Source: Thermus antranikianii DSM 12462
GTDB taxonomy: Bacteria > Deinococcota > Deinococci > Deinococcales > Thermaceae
Length of the DNA: 64,000 nt
Assembly (NCBI RefSeq): GCF_000423905.1
Contig: NZ_AUIW01000001.1
Span: 186,001-250,000, forward strand
Reading direction: 5' to 3'
Below, one piece after another: positions 26,277 to 36,547 of this stretch (positions within the stretch are counted from its first letter, which is position 1; each line of letters opens with the position of its first letter). A model generated the notes under the pieces. The model was given only the letters and a program-made list of their open reading frames with translations. It made no database searches and was not told where the DNA came from. The position numbers were made by a program, and so were the translations under genes.

Positions 26277-26969
26277 GTGGAACGGTACCGAGTGGAGGAA
26301 GGCATTGTGGTGGGCCGGAAAGCCCTGCTTCAAGGGGACCTCCTTCTACGGTTCCTCACTCCCAAAGGAAGCCTCGAGGCCGTAGCCCGCAAGGGGATGC
26401 GCCCCTCGGGACGCTCGGGCAGGCTCTCCCTGTTCCACCACGTGCGCTTCCAGCTTTACACCAAGGAGGAGAGCCTTCCCACTCTCACCCAGGTGGAGCT
26501 TCTTGGGAGGCTACACGGCCTGGAGGAACCCAGGCGCTTCCTGCTGGCCTCTTTTCTGGCGGAGCTCTCCTACCGCCTGGCTTCCCCGGAAGCCGCCCCC
26601 AGGATCTACCCGGTTTTCATCTCCGGCCTAAGGGGCATCGCCAAGCATCCTAGGCCCCTTCTGCCCCTGGTATGGGCGGGATGGCGAGTGGTGAAGGCGG
26701 GGGGCCTGAGCCCAAACCTCCTGGGGCCTGGCCTATACCTGAAAGCAGGCCGCCTCGTTCACGGATCCGGCCCGTACGGGGAGGAGGGCATCTACTTGGG
26801 GGAAAAGGGCGTGGAGGCCCTCAGGGCCATCCTCCATCTTCCGGGTAGCGAGGCCCTTCCCTACCTGGAAGAAGCTCCCCTGGAAAGGTTATTCCTCGCC
26901 TTGAAACACCATGCGGAAGAGGCCCTAGGCCCCCTCAAGGCCACACCTGCGCTTACCGCCGAACTATAG
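26277..26969 (+). CDS. recO: DNA repair protein RecO
   Basis: 230 residues. The N-terminal OB fold (YRVEEGIVVGRKALLQGDLLLRFLTPKG) and a helical C-terminus match RecO, which loads RecA onto SSB-coated DNA with RecR. No cysteine zinc site is visible in the C-terminal part. It starts with GTG six bases after TACACT. The 3' end overlaps greA by six bases. Confidence 0.87.
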   Translation: MERYRVEEGIVVGRKALLQGDLLLRFLTPKGSLEAVARKGMRPSGRSGRLSLFHHVRFQLYTKEESLPTLTQVELLGRLHGLEEPRRFLLASFLAELSYRLASPEAAPRIYPVFISGLRGIAKHPRPLLPLVWAGWRVVKAGGLSPNLLGPGLYLKAGRLVHGSGPYGEEGIYLGEKGVEALRAILHLPGSEALPYLEEAPLERLFLALKHHAEEALGPLKATPALTAEL

Positions 26970-27434
26970 GGGCTTGATCTCCAGGATGGTGTAAACCTGG
27001 GCTCCCTTCTTGCCCCTTATCTCCACCACGTCCCCCACCTTCTTACCCAAAAGCGCTTGGCCAAGGGGGGACTCGTCCGAGATTTTGCCGCTGAAGATAT
27101 CCGCCTCGTGGCTACCCACGATGGCCAACGAAAGCCTTTCCCCGGATTCGGTTTCCAGCTCCACCTGGCAGCCCAAGGCCACCTGGTCGTAGGAGCCATT
27201 TCCCTCCACCACCACCGCCCGGGCCAAGAGGTCTTCCAGCTGGGCGATGCGGGCCTCGTTCTGCCACATGGCCCGGCGCGCCTCGTCGTAACCAGCGTTC
27301 TCCCTCAAATCCCCTTCCTCCAAAGCCTGTTCAAAGTCGGCGGAAATCTCCTGCCGCTTGGTGGTCTTCAGGTGATGCAGCTCCTCCTGAAGGCGCCTAA
27401 AGCCTTCTGGGGTGAGGTAAACCGGCTTCTTCAT
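26964..27434 (-). CDS. greA: Transcription elongation factor GreA
   Basis: 156 residues: an N-terminal antiparallel coiled coil carrying the acidic tip (EEGDLRENAGYDEAR, the catalytic Asp and Glu that stimulate RNA cleavage by RNA polymerase) and a C-terminal FKBP-like domain. The tip identifies GreA rather than the Thermus paralogue Gfh1, whose tip is a run of aspartates. Confidence 0.94.
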   Translation of the reverse strand: MKKPVYLTPEGFRRLQEELHHLKTTKRQEISADFEQALEEGDLRENAGYDEARRAMWQNEARIAQLEDLLARAVVVEGNGSYDQVALGCQVELETESGERLSLAIVGSHEADIFSGKISDESPLGQALLGKKVGDVVEIRGKKGAQVYTILEIKPL

Positions 27435-27450
27435 CCCTTCCCTCCGTGTA

Positions 27451-27481
27451 AAAAGGGCACCAGCCCATGGCCATGGGCTGG
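27451..27481 (-). terminator. Terminator between pabC and greA
   Basis: CCAGCCCATGG followed by CCATGGGCTGG (27460-27481) is a perfect 22-bp palindrome, followed on the minus strand by TGCCC and TTTTT (27455 to 27451). Confidence 0.7.
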
Positions 27482-27489
27482 AGGTACCG

Positions 27490-28302
27490 CTATTCAGTAT
27501 AGCAGGCGGGAAGGAAGCGCTCCACCAGGGGAAGGAGCTCCTTGGGAGCCGGCCCCACGGGCAAAAGCCCTACCCCGCTTCCCGCCAGGAGCAACACCCC
27601 CTTCACTCCCTCCCCTCCCCAGCGGCGAAGGGCCTGGTGGGGGGGAAGAGGAGAGGACGCGGCCAGGGGAAGCTCCCAGGGGTAAAGCCGGACCCGCTCC
27701 ACCCGAAGGCCCAGCTCCCGGGCTGCTTGGACCACCTTTTCCCGGGTGATGCCCTCGAGGCCCCCCTCCAGGAGGAAGAGCGCTCCCTCCCGGTAAAGAA
27801 GGGGGCTGGTGCGGCTTCCATCCACCACGTACCCCTCGCTGTCCTGCAAAAGCCCTTCGAAGGCTCCCTGCCCTTCCGCCTCCTTCTGGGCCAGGCGGTA
27901 GGGCAGGTAGTTTCCGGTCTTGAAGCGGCAAAGGTCCGGATGCACCCGGTAAGGGGTGAGGAGAACCCGAACCCCCTCCTCGTAAGCGGCCAAAGGCGGT
28001 GGGGAGTAGGGACGGGCCTCGGAAAGCCACACCCCCTCCCCCACGGTGAAGCGGAGGCGGAAACAGGGAAGATGGGCGAACTCCTTGGCCAGGGCCTCGA
28101 GGTCCTTTAAAAACACTTCATTCCCTGGGTAGGGAAGCCCCAAGGCCAAAGCATGCCGGCGCAGGCGAAAAAGATGCTCTTCCAGCCAAAGGGGTCGGCC
28201 CCTTTCCACCCGCAAGGTGGTGAAGACGCTCATCCCGTGGTACAAAAAGCCCTCGGGCAAGGGTTCGCGGAAGGGCTCCCCCTTCAGGAGCACCTGCCTC
28301 AT
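27490..28302 (-). CDS. pabC: Aminodeoxychorismate lyase-like class IV PLP enzyme
   Basis: A 270-residue fold-type IV PLP enzyme. The PLP lysine lies in CRFKTGNYLPYRLAQKEA and the phosphate-binding end includes the LEGITREKV segment. PabC releases pyruvate from aminodeoxychorismate to give p-aminobenzoate; similar proteins are branched-chain aminotransferases, but the ATGA overlap with the pabBA fusion argues for PabC. Start 28302 is fixed by that overlap. Confidence 0.82.
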   Translation of the reverse strand: MRQVLLKGEPFREPLPEGFLYHGMSVFTTLRVERGRPLWLEEHLFRLRRHALALGLPYPGNEVFLKDLEALAKEFAHLPCFRLRFTVGEGVWLSEARPYSPPPLAAYEEGVRVLLTPYRVHPDLCRFKTGNYLPYRLAQKEAEGQGAFEGLLQDSEGYVVDGSRTSPLLYREGALFLLEGGLEGITREKVVQAARELGLRVERVRLYPWELPLAASSPLPPHQALRRWGGEGVKGVLLLAGSGVGLLPVGPAPKELLPLVERFLPACYTE

Positions 28303-30149
28303 GCTTCCTCCAAGAACCGGGCCAGAAGCTCCATCCCCCATGGGGAAAGGATACTCTCCGGATGGAACTGCACGCCGTAGGCCCGCCTGCCATCCCAGAT
28401 GGCCATGGGCACCCCATCCCCCGTCCAGGCCAGGAGGCGCACCCCTCTGGGAAGGTTCCGTATGGCCAAGGAGTGGTAGCGGGCAAAGGGAAGGGGGTTG
28501 GGCAGGCCCCGAAAGAGGCCTTCTCCCCGGTGGTGGATGGCATGGGCCTCCCCGTGCACGGGGGCTTCCCGGTAGAGTTCAGCCCCCAGGGCCACCCCCA
28601 GGGCCTGGTGGCCCAGGCAAACCCCGAGGAAGGGAACGCCCTCCTCCAGGGCCCTTCGGGTCCACTCCAAGACCCTTCCCGCCGTAAAGGGGTCCTTGGG
28701 CCCTGGCCCCACCACCAGGTGGCTGAATCCCCGGAGGTTCGGAGGCTCCTCCTGGTCCACCACGACCACCTCCGCCCCCAGGGCCCGGAGGTAGTCCACC
28801 AGGTTGTAACTAAAGGAGTCGCGGTTTTCCAGGAAAAGCACCCGGGCCCCTACCCTCCTTGGAGGAGGTGGCGGGACCCAGGAAGCCATGGGCTTGGGAG
28901 GCAGGGGCTTGACCCCAGGCCGGCCCCGGTTCAGGGCCAGAAGGAGGCTTTCCGCCTTGTAGAGGGTTTCCTGGTACTCCGCTTCCGCTTCCGAGGCGAT
29001 GACGATGCCTGCCCCCGCAGAGAAATACACCTCCTCCCCCACCCCCTGGAAGGAGCGGATGAGGATGTTGAAATCCACCCCTCGGCCCGACACGTACCCC
29101 AGGCTTCCCGTGTAAGCCCCCCTTGGCACAGGCTCCAGCTCCCGAATGGCCTCCATCACCGTTCCCTTGGGGGCCCCGGTGACGGTGCCTCCCGGGAATA
29201 GGCTGGCGAAGACCTGGCCCAGGGAGGCCCGGGTGTAGCCTTCCACCTGGGAAACCAAGTGCATCACGTGGGCGTAACGCTCCACGGTGAAAAGCTCCTG
29301 CACCCTCACCGTGCCCGGCAGGGCCACCCTGGCCAGGTCGTTGCGGAGAAGATCCACCAGCATGGCGTGCTCGGCCCGCTCCTTGGGGGAGGCAAGGAGG
29401 TCCTTTTCCAAAGCCAGGTCCTCCGCCTCCGTCTTCCCCCGGGGCCGGGTTCCCGCAATGGGCCGGGCCAGGACCCGGCTACCCACCTTCTTAAAAAGCC
29501 TCTCCGGGCTACCCGAGACCACCGCCCAACCCTCCCCCTCCACAAGCCCCATAAAGGGGGAAGGGTTCAAGGAGCGGAGACGGGCGTAGAGGAGGAGGGG
29601 ATCCACACTCCCGAGGAGCCGGAAACGATGGGAGAGGTTCACCTGGTAGACCACCCCGGCCCGGATCCTCTCCTGGACTGAAAAAACCCCCTCTAGGAAA
29701 GCCTCCCTAGGGAAGTCGGACGCCAAAGGGTGGTGGGGCAAGGGAGGGGGGTTGTAGGGAAGGGGCCTCAAGGGGAAGGAAGGGGTTTCCAGAAGCCGCC
29801 CCTCGAGGAGGGCGAATCCCTCGGGGTAGTAGAAAAAAGCGGCCTCGGGAAGGCCAGGAAGGGGCTTGTGGGTGGAGAGGCCCAGGTGCCGGGCAAACTC
29901 GTAGGCGAAAAACCCTATCCAGGCAGGAAAATACCCCCTCCCCAGGCCTTTCTCCAGGTAGGCGAAGATGTCCAGGGCCTCTCCCACCCGCCTCCCATCC
30001 AGGTAAAGCCAGCCCTCCCACACCTCGAGGCGGTGCGCTGGCCTTAAGCCCAAAAGGGAAAGCCGGGAAAAGGGCGCCCTTATCCCCAAGGACTCCAGCA
30101 GGGCTGGCCGTAGGCCCAGGCTCCTGGCGGCGTGGTAAAGGCCCAGCAC
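28299..30149 (-). CDS. pabBA: Aminodeoxychorismate synthase, PabB-PabA fusion
   Basis: 616 residues. Residues 1 to about 420 are a chorismate-binding domain (VNLSHRF, SGSPERLF, RPIAGTRPRGK, DLLRNDLARV, GGTVTGAPK). A Pro-rich linker joins it to a class I glutamine amidotransferase with C511 in GVCLGHQAL and H596 and E598 in FHPES. Anthranilate synthase is the alternative, but the coupled pabC favours folate synthesis. GTG 30149 is chosen because TATACT lies seven bases upstream and the longer frame overlaps metH. Confidence 0.85.
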   Translation of the reverse strand: MLGLYHAARSLGLRPALLESLGIRAPFSRLSLLGLRPAHRLEVWEGWLYLDGRRVGEALDIFAYLEKGLGRGYFPAWIGFFAYEFARHLGLSTHKPLPGLPEAAFFYYPEGFALLEGRLLETPSFPLRPLPYNPPPLPHHPLASDFPREAFLEGVFSVQERIRAGVVYQVNLSHRFRLLGSVDPLLLYARLRSLNPSPFMGLVEGEGWAVVSGSPERLFKKVGSRVLARPIAGTRPRGKTEAEDLALEKDLLASPKERAEHAMLVDLLRNDLARVALPGTVRVQELFTVERYAHVMHLVSQVEGYTRASLGQVFASLFPGGTVTGAPKGTVMEAIRELEPVPRGAYTGSLGYVSGRGVDFNILIRSFQGVGEEVYFSAGAGIVIASEAEAEYQETLYKAESLLLALNRGRPGVKPLPPKPMASWVPPPPPRRVGARVLFLENRDSFSYNLVDYLRALGAEVVVVDQEEPPNLRGFSHLVVGPGPKDPFTAGRVLEWTRRALEEGVPFLGVCLGHQALGVALGAELYREAPVHGEAHAIHHRGEGLFRGLPNPLPFARYHSLAIRNLPRGVRLLAWTGDGVPMAIWDGRRAYGVQFHPESILSPWGMELLARFLEEA

Positions 30150-30156
30150 GGGGCCA

Positions 30157-30162
30157 AGTATA
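30157..30162 (-). promoter_or_regulatory. Leaderless -10 box for pabBA
   Basis: TATACT (30162 to 30157), seven bases before GTG 30149, in the 85-base metH-pabBA gap. Confidence 0.5.
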
Positions 30163-30234
30163 CCGGGCTTGGGGGGATGGCCAGATTCCGCTTCCCCAGG
30201 GAGGCCTACCTCAAGGCCGGGAGCAGGCTCCCCT

Positions 30235-33200
30235 TTAATCCACGTTGAAATACCGCGCCTCCGGGTGGTGGACCACGATGGCGCTGGTGGCGTGCTCGGG
30301 ATCCAGCTGGAAGTTCTCCGTGAGGCGCACCCCAACCCTGCTGAAGTCCATGAGCCGGTCCAGCTTAGCCTGGTCCGCTAAGTCCGGGCAGGCGGGATAA
30401 CCAAAGGAGTAGCGGGCTCCCTGGTAGCCCTGCTGGAAGAGCTTGCGGATCTCCGTGGCGTCCTTCCCGGCGATGCCCCACATCTGGCGCATCCTTTTGT
30501 GCCAGTACTCCGCCAAGGCCTCGGTCATCTCCACGCTGAAACCATGCACAAAAAGGTAATCCTGGTAGGCCCCAGCCTCAAAAAGCGCCTTGGCCTTCCT
30601 GGAAGGCTCCTCCCCCATGGTTACGAGCTGCACCCCCAGGACATCCCTGGCCCCAGCTTCATAAGCGGGAAGCCACTTTTCTTCATCCGCCAAAGGAGGA
30701 GCGAAGCGGGTACGGAAGTAGTCCACCAGGCTGAGGCCCCCGCCCTTCTGCCGGGGGAAGGCAAAGCGTTCCAAAACCTCCCCGGTCTCGGGGGAGAACA
30801 CCAAAAGCTCCTCCCCTTCCCGGGCCACGGGAAAGAAGCCGTAGAGGACCTTGGGCCTGAGCCACCCCTCTTCCATGGCCTCCCTAAGAAGCCTCCGGAA
30901 AACCGGCTCCGCTTCCCGCTCCACCAAAGCCTGCCACTCTTCCCGGGTGAGGCCCCTGCGGCTATACCCCCACTGGCCGCGGAAAAGGGCCAGCTTGTTC
31001 ACATAGTGGGCGATGGTGGCCAGATCCAGGTTCTCCTCCACCCGCACCCCGAAGAAGGGGGGGCGGGGAACGGAAGGAGCCTCCCCCACAGGCTTAGCCT
31101 TGGGTACCGCCTTGGGAGCCTCCACCCTGGGCTTTTGGGCCTCCTTCCTTACCAAGGTGGCCTCCCCGCTGGTGAGGGCTTCCATGAGCCTAAGGCCTTC
31201 GAAGGCATCCTCCGCGTAGTAGACGTTGGGGTAGATGGCCTTAAGCTCCTCCACATAGGAGCGGGTGAGGGCCGCCCCCCCCAGGATCACCGGCAGGGTA
31301 TACCCCCTATCCCGCATGTACTCCAGGTTCTCCTTCATGACCACGGTGCTCTTAACCAGGAGGCCGGACATACCCACCGCATGGGGCTTGTGCTCCTCCA
31401 CCGCCTTCAGGATCTCCTCGATGGGCACCTTGATGCCCAAGTTGATCACCTGGTAGCCGTTGTTGGTGAGGATGATATCCACCAGATTCTTGCCGATATC
31501 GTGCACATCCCCCTTCACCGTGGCCAAGACCATCTTGCCCCGGCCCTCGCCCCGCCGCTCCATGTAGGGCTCGAGGTAGGCCACCGCCCGCTTCATCACC
31601 TCAGCAGCCTGGAGGACAAAGGGAAGCTGCATCTTCCCTGCCCCGAAAAGCTCCCCCACCTCCTTCATGCCCGAAAGAAGAGGGCCGTTGATGAGGTCCA
31701 GGGGTTTATGGCCTTCCCGCAAGGCCTCGTCCAGATCCGCCTCGAGGCCCCCTTTCCTTCCCTCCACCACCCGGCGCTTCAGCCTCTCCAGAACGGGCAG
31801 GGCCTGGAAGGCATCCTCCTTGAGGGCCGGGTCCTCCCGGTGGGTTTCAAAGTAGCCCATGAAGGCCAAGAGGGGGTCAAATCCCTCCCGCCTCCGGTCA
31901 TAGATCAGGTCCAGGGCCAGGGCATAGGCCTCCTCGGGAATCTGGCTTATGGGAAGGATCTTGCCCGCATCCACAATGGCGGCGGTGAGACCCTTCTTAC
32001 GGGCTTCGTCCAGGAAGACCGAGTTGAGAACCCGCCTGGCCCGGGGCTTCAGGCCGAAGGACACGTTGGACACCCCCAGGATGAACCCCACCCCGGGAAG
32101 CCTCTCCCTTAGCTCCTCCATGGCCAAAAGGGTTTCCCTGGCCAAAGGGCGGCTTTCCTCGTCCCCTTGCGTGATGGGGAAGGTGAGGAGGTCAAAGAGG
32201 AGGTCCTCCGGGCGGAAACCGTGGTGCTCGGTGAGGCGCTCGTACATGCGCAAGGCCACCCGCACCTTCTCCTCTTGGGTTTTGGCCATGCCCTTTTCGT
32301 CGATGGTGAGGACCACCAAGGCCGCCCCGTGGGCCTTGGCCAGGGAGGCCACCCGGTCAAACTTCTCCAGGCCGTCCTCGAGGTTAGCGGAGTTCAAAAG
32401 GACCCGGCCTGGAAGGTGTTTAAGGGCAAACTCCATGGCCAAAGGGGAGGTGGAGTCCACCATGAAGGGCACGGTGACCGCGGTGGCCAAGTGAGGAAGG
32501 AGCCAGGCGAGATCCTGAAGCTCATCCCTTCCCGTCCAGGCCACGGAGAGGTCCAAGGCGTGGGCCCCCTCCTCCACTTGTTCCCGGGCCAGGGCCAGGA
32601 TGCCCTCGAGGTCCCGGGCAAAGAGCATCTCCCGAAACCGTTTGCTCCCCGTGGCGTTCAAGCGCTCCCCCACCAGGAAAACGCTTGCTTCCTGGCGGAG
32701 AGGAACCGCCTGATAGAGGGAGGCCACCTGGGGGGGGAAGGTTTCCTTTCGCTTGGGAGCAGGTTTTCCCTTCACCACTTCCGCCACCTTGCGGATGTGC
32801 TCCGGCCCCGTGCCGCAACACCCCCCCACGGCGTTCACCCCGTACTCGGTCACGAACTTGAGGTGCCACTTGGCCAGCTCCTCCGGGGTGAGGTCGTAGA
32901 CCACCTTCCCCCCCTCGTTCCGGGGCAGGCCGGCGTTGGGCAGGCAGCTCACGAAGCGGGTGGCGTTCTCGGCGAAGTAGCGGATCTTGGCGTCCATAAG
33001 GTCGGGGCCCGTGGCGCAGTTCATGCCCACCACATCGATGGGCAGGCTCTCCAAGACCGCCAGGGCCGCCTGCTCGTCCGTACCCACCAGCATGGTGCCC
33101 GTGGCCTCCATGGTCACCTGTACCTGCAAGGGTACTTCCCTGCCCACCTCGGCCATGGCCTCCCGGGCCGCCAGGACCGCACAGCGCACCTGCAGGATGT

Positions 33201-33783
33201 CCTGGGCGGTTTCCAGAAGGATCAGGTCCACCCCGCCCCTAAGAAGCCCCCGCACCGCCTCCTTATAGGCGGCAAAGAGCGCATCCCAGGAGATCTGGCC
33301 CAGGGAGATGAGCTTGGTGCCCGGTCCCAAGGCCCCCGCCACAAAGGCCCCGTAGGGCTCGGCTACCTCCTTGGCGATCCTGGCTCCCAGATAGGCTAGC
33401 TCCTCCGCCTTCTCGCCCAAACCATACTCGGCCAGCACATGGCGCAGGGCACCGAAGGTATTGGTCTCGATCACCTCCGCCCCGGCCTCGAGGTAAGCCC
33501 GGTGAATCTCCTGGACGACCTCGGGTCGGGTTAGGTTCAGCACCTCAGGGCAGCCGTAGTAGGCCTCTCCCCCGTAGTCCTCCGGGGTGAGGTGGCGCTT
33601 TTGCAGCTCGGTACCCATGGCCCCGTCAAAGACGAGGGGTCTCTGCAAGAGGGCCTTAAGGTAAGGGAACTTCTCTGCCCGGGCCTCCTTGTTGTAACCC
33701 AACCGCACCAAGGGGGCATCCCCAAACCCCGCCCCTCCAAGGTGGTGGCGGCAACCAGGGCTACAGGTGTGGACCTCCACCAT
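30235..33783 (-). CDS. metH: Cobalamin-dependent methionine synthase
   Basis: 1182 residues. Domains in order: homocysteine-binding Zn barrel (GCCGTGPEH), folate-binding barrel (FLVGERLNATGSKRF), cobalamin cap and B12 domain (VKGDVHDIGKNLV holds the axial His), and a C-terminal activation domain (GYPACPDL). It transfers methyl from methyltetrahydrofolate to homocysteine. The start has a roughly 40-residue extension before the barrel with HTCSPGCRHH. TACACT lies eight bases before the ATG, supporting it. Confidence 0.95.
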   Translation of the reverse strand: MVEVHTCSPGCRHHLGGAGFGDAPLVRLGYNKEARAEKFPYLKALLQRPLVFDGAMGTELQKRHLTPEDYGGEAYYGCPEVLNLTRPEVVQEIHRAYLEAGAEVIETNTFGALRHVLAEYGLGEKAEELAYLGARIAKEVAEPYGAFVAGALGPGTKLISLGQISWDALFAAYKEAVRGLLRGGVDLILLETAQDILQVRCAVLAAREAMAEVGREVPLQVQVTMEATGTMLVGTDEQAALAVLESLPIDVVGMNCATGPDLMDAKIRYFAENATRFVSCLPNAGLPRNEGGKVVYDLTPEELAKWHLKFVTEYGVNAVGGCCGTGPEHIRKVAEVVKGKPAPKRKETFPPQVASLYQAVPLRQEASVFLVGERLNATGSKRFREMLFARDLEGILALAREQVEEGAHALDLSVAWTGRDELQDLAWLLPHLATAVTVPFMVDSTSPLAMEFALKHLPGRVLLNSANLEDGLEKFDRVASLAKAHGAALVVLTIDEKGMAKTQEEKVRVALRMYERLTEHHGFRPEDLLFDLLTFPITQGDEESRPLARETLLAMEELRERLPGVGFILGVSNVSFGLKPRARRVLNSVFLDEARKKGLTAAIVDAGKILPISQIPEEAYALALDLIYDRRREGFDPLLAFMGYFETHREDPALKEDAFQALPVLERLKRRVVEGRKGGLEADLDEALREGHKPLDLINGPLLSGMKEVGELFGAGKMQLPFVLQAAEVMKRAVAYLEPYMERRGEGRGKMVLATVKGDVHDIGKNLVDIILTNNGYQVINLGIKVPIEEILKAVEEHKPHAVGMSGLLVKSTVVMKENLEYMRDRGYTLPVILGGAALTRSYVEELKAIYPNVYYAEDAFEGLRLMEALTSGEATLVRKEAQKPRVEAPKAVPKAKPVGEAPSVPRPPFFGVRVEENLDLATIAHYVNKLALFRGQWGYSRRGLTREEWQALVEREAEPVFRRLLREAMEEGWLRPKVLYGFFPVAREGEELLVFSPETGEVLERFAFPRQKGGGLSLVDYFRTRFAPPLADEEKWLPAYEAGARDVLGVQLVTMGEEPSRKAKALFEAGAYQDYLFVHGFSVEMTEALAEYWHKRMRQMWGIAGKDATEIRKLFQQGYQGARYSFGYPACPDLADQAKLDRLMDFSRVGVRLTENFQLDPEHATSAIVVHHPEARYFNVD

Positions 33784-33791
33784 ATCCCGCT

Positions 33792-33819
33792 AGTGTAGCG
33801 AAAAAAGGCGGGCTATGCT
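33792..33819. promoter_or_regulatory. Divergent leaderless promoters of metH and pncB
   Basis: On the minus strand TACACT (33797 to 33792) is eight bases from the metH ATG. On the plus strand TATGCT (33814-33819) is six bases from the pncB ATG. The whole intergenic region is only 42 bases. Confidence 0.55.
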
Positions 33820-33825
33820 AGGCTC

Positions 33826-35349
33826 ATGGACCCCTTTGGCATCCTCTACACGGACCTTTACCAGCTCACCATGGGCCAGGTTTACTTTAGGCTTGGGCTT
33901 CACGAGAAGGAGGCCCTCTTCGAAGCCTTCTATCGTAAGAACCCTGACTACGGAGCCCACCAGGCAGGTTACACCATCTTCGCCGGGCTAGATCCCCTCC
34001 TGACCTGGATGGAGGAAGCCCACTTCGGCGAAGAGGAGCTCGCCGCTCTGAGCGCCTTGAAAAGCCGTAGCGGGAAACCCCTCTTCGCAGAAGACTACCT
34101 GCGCTACCTAAAGGGGATAGGGGGCTTCCAGGGCCTGACCCTTAGGGCCCTTCCCGAGGGCCGGGTAGCCCACCCCCAGGTGCCCCTCATCAGCGTGGAA
34201 GGCCCCCTCTTGCAAGCCCAGCTCCTGGAAACCGCCCTGTTAAACCGCATCAATTACGAAACCCTTATCGCCACCAAGGCGAGCCGGGTGCGGGAAGCCG
34301 CGGGGGAGGCTCTGGTGCTGGAATTCGGCCTCCGCCGCGCTCCCGCCAAGGGAGGGGAGGCCGCCACCCGGGCGAGCCTCATCGGGGGGGCCAACCGGTC
34401 CAGCGCCGTGAGCCTTTCCCACCTCCTTGGGCTCCCCTCCTCGGGTACCCATGCCCACAGCATGGTCCAGGCCTTTTTGGCCCTGGGCCACTCCGAGGAG
34501 GAAGCCTTCCAAGCCTTCGCCGAGGTCTTCCCCGACGACACCATCCTCCTGTTGGACACCGTAGACACCTTGCATTCGGGTCTTCCTAACGCCATCCGGG
34601 TCTTTGAGCGGTTGCGGCGCAAGGGACACAAGCCGGTGGGGGTGCGCATAGACTCCGGAGACCTGGCCTATCTGGCCATACAAGTGGCCAAGGAGCTGAA
34701 CAAGGCAGGCTTCCCCGACACCCTCATCGTCCTTTCAGGGGACCTGGACGAGCTCGTCATCTGGCAGATCAAGAGCCAGATCCAAGAGGAAGCCCCCCGC
34801 TACGGGGTGGACCCGGATCACCTCCTCAAGCGCCTGGTCTACGGGGTAGGGACCCGGATGGTGGTTTCCTGGGGCTATCCGGCCCTGGGAGGAGTCTACA
34901 AACTGGTGGCCATCCGGGAAAACGGCACCTGGGTTCCAGCCATAAAGATCTCCGATTCCCTGGAAAAGGTCCTGAACCCCGGGCACAAGAAGGTCTACCG
35001 GGTATACGATCACCGGGGCCTGGCCACCGCCGATCTTTTGACCACCCACGATGAGGAGGTACGGGAGAACCAGGCCCTTTGCCTACGCCACCCCACGGAC
35101 CCCACCAAGCGCCGCACCCTTCGCCCCGGGGAGTTCACCCTCGAGCCCCTGCTGGAGAAGGTCTACCAAGGAAAGCGCCTCTTTCCACCGCTACCCCTGG
35201 AAGTGCTACAGGAAAGGCGGCGAAGGGACGTGGAACGCCTAGACCCCGGGGTGCGCCGGCTGGTAAACCCCCACGTCTACCATGTCTCCCTCAGCGAGAG
35301 GCTTTTCGCCTTGAAGGAGGAGCTGGTGGCCCGTCTAGGCCAGGGGTAG
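33826..35349 (+). CDS. pncB: Nicotinate phosphoribosyltransferase
   Basis: 507 residues. It makes nicotinate mononucleotide from nicotinate and PRPP in NAD salvage. Motifs: [13 protein letters not shown] at the N-terminus, [20 protein letters not shown] (the His that is phosphorylated in the ATP-coupled enzyme) and [13 protein letters not shown]. Length matches the long bacterial PncB form. Leaderless start at 33826. Confidence 0.95.
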   Translation: MDPFGILYTDLYQLTMGQVYFRLGLHEKEALFEAFYRKNPDYGAHQAGYTIFAGLDPLLTWMEEAHFGEEELAALSALKSRSGKPLFAEDYLRYLKGIGGFQGLTLRALPEGRVAHPQVPLISVEGPLLQAQLLETALLNRINYETLIATKASRVREAAGEALVLEFGLRRAPAKGGEAATRASLIGGANRSSAVSLSHLLGLPSSGTHAHSMVQAFLALGHSEEEAFQAFAEVFPDDTILLLDTVDTLHSGLPNAIRVFERLRRKGHKPVGVRIDSGDLAYLAIQVAKELNKAGFPDTLIVLSGDLDELVIWQIKSQIQEEAPRYGVDPDHLLKRLVYGVGTRMVVSWGYPALGGVYKLVAIRENGTWVPAIKISDSLEKVLNPGHKKVYRVYDHRGLATADLLTTHDEEVRENQALCLRHPTDPTKRRTLRPGEFTLEPLLEKVYQGKRLFPPLPLEVLQERRRRDVERLDPGVRRLVNPHVYHVSLSERLFALKEELVARLGQG

Positions 35350-35353
35350 CCCC

Positions 35354-36547
35354 CTAGGAGGCCTGGCGGAGTTTGGCCTCCTCGAGGGCCTTCAGGGGCT
35401 GATCCAGGTGGGGCAGGTCGATCACCAGCTCGCGAATCCCGCTTCCCGGGGCCTCAAACATGAGGTCTACCATGGTCTTCTCCAAGATGGCCCTAAGGCC
35501 CCGGGCCCCTGTACCCCGCTTTAGGGCCCGGCGGGCGATCTCCTTCAGGGCCGCCTGAGTAAAGCGAAGCTCGATCCCCTCCATGCGCATGAGTTCCTGG
35601 TACTGCTTCACCAAGGCGTTCTTCGGCTCGGTGAGAATGCGCACCAGGTCGTCTTCCGTAAGGGGATGAAGCTGAACGATAAGGGGGGCCCGCCCCACGA
35701 ACTCCGGGATCATGCCGAACTTCACCAGATCCTCGGGAATCACCTCGAGGGGTTCATCCTTGGCCTTGGTACGAGTAAAGCCAATGGTGGTGCGCTCGGT
35801 ACGGGCCTTGACGATGTTCTCCAGCCCCTCAAAGGCCCCCCCCAGGATGAAGAGGATGTTCTTGGTGTTCACGGGAATAAACTCCTGGTGCGGGTGTTTG
35901 CGCCCACCTTGGGGAGGCACGTTGGCAATGGTACCTTCAATGATCTTCAAAAGAGCCTGCTGTACTCCTTCCCCGGAAACATCCCGGGTCAAGGAGGGGT
36001 TTTCCGACTTGCGGGCAATCTTGTCGATCTCGTCGATGTAGACGATGCCCATCTCCGCCCGCTCCACATCAAAGTCGGCGTTCTGGAGAAGGCGGAGGAT
36101 GACGTTTTCCACGTCCTCCCCCACATATCCCGCCTCGGTCAGGGTGGTGGCGTCGGCGATGGCAAAGGGGACATCCAGGAAACGAGCCAGGGTTTCCGCC
36201 AGGAGGGTCTTACCCGTACCCGTGGGGCCGATGAGGAGAATATTGGACTTACCGATCTCCGCCTCCGGATGGAGGAGACGCTTGTAGTGGTTGTAAACCG
36301 CCACGCTTAAGGCCCTCTTGGCCGCCTCCTGCCCCACCACGTATTGGTCCAGGTGAGCCTTGATCTCCTGGGGCTTGGGAAGACGTGTTGGCCTCTTGGG
36401 TCCCCGCTTCTCCTGCCGCAAAAGCTCCTGGGCCCGCTCCACGCAGTCCTCGCAAATGTAGACCTCGGCGATGGGGCTTTCCAAAAGCCGCCCCGTTTCC
36501 GGAGGACGCAGGCCGCAAAAGCTGCAGTAAGGTCTAGGCTTCCTCAC
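35354..36547 (-). CDS. clpX: ATP-dependent Clp protease unfoldase ClpX
   Basis: 397 residues. The N-terminal zinc-binding domain has C8, C11, C32 and C35. Walker A GPTGTGKT is at 107-114, Walker B in [10 protein letters not shown], the ClpP-docking IGF-type loop is seen as IGF in TTIGFTRTK, and sensor and arginine motifs follow. It unfolds substrates and feeds them to ClpP. It overlaps clpP by 14 bases. Confidence 0.97.
   Translation of the reverse strand: MRKPRPYCSFCGLRPPETGRLLESPIAEVYICEDCVERAQELLRQEKRGPKRPTRLPKPQEIKAHLDQYVVGQEAAKRALSVAVYNHYKRLLHPEAEIGKSNILLIGPTGTGKTLLAETLARFLDVPFAIADATTLTEAGYVGEDVENVILRLLQNADFDVERAEMGIVYIDEIDKIARKSENPSLTRDVSGEGVQQALLKIIEGTIANVPPQGGRKHPHQEFIPVNTKNILFILGGAFEGLENIVKARTERTTIGFTRTKAKDEPLEVIPEDLVKFGMIPEFVGRAPLIVQLHPLTEDDLVRILTEPKNALVKQYQELMRMEGIELRFTQAALKEIARRALKRGTGARGLRAILEKTMVDLMFEAPGSGIRELVIDLPHLDQPLKALEEAKLRQAS

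Noticed and set aside
30150..30335. Upstream extension of the pabBA frame
   Set aside because: It overlaps the metH 3' end and is not PabB-like; a leaderless promoter supports GTG 30149.
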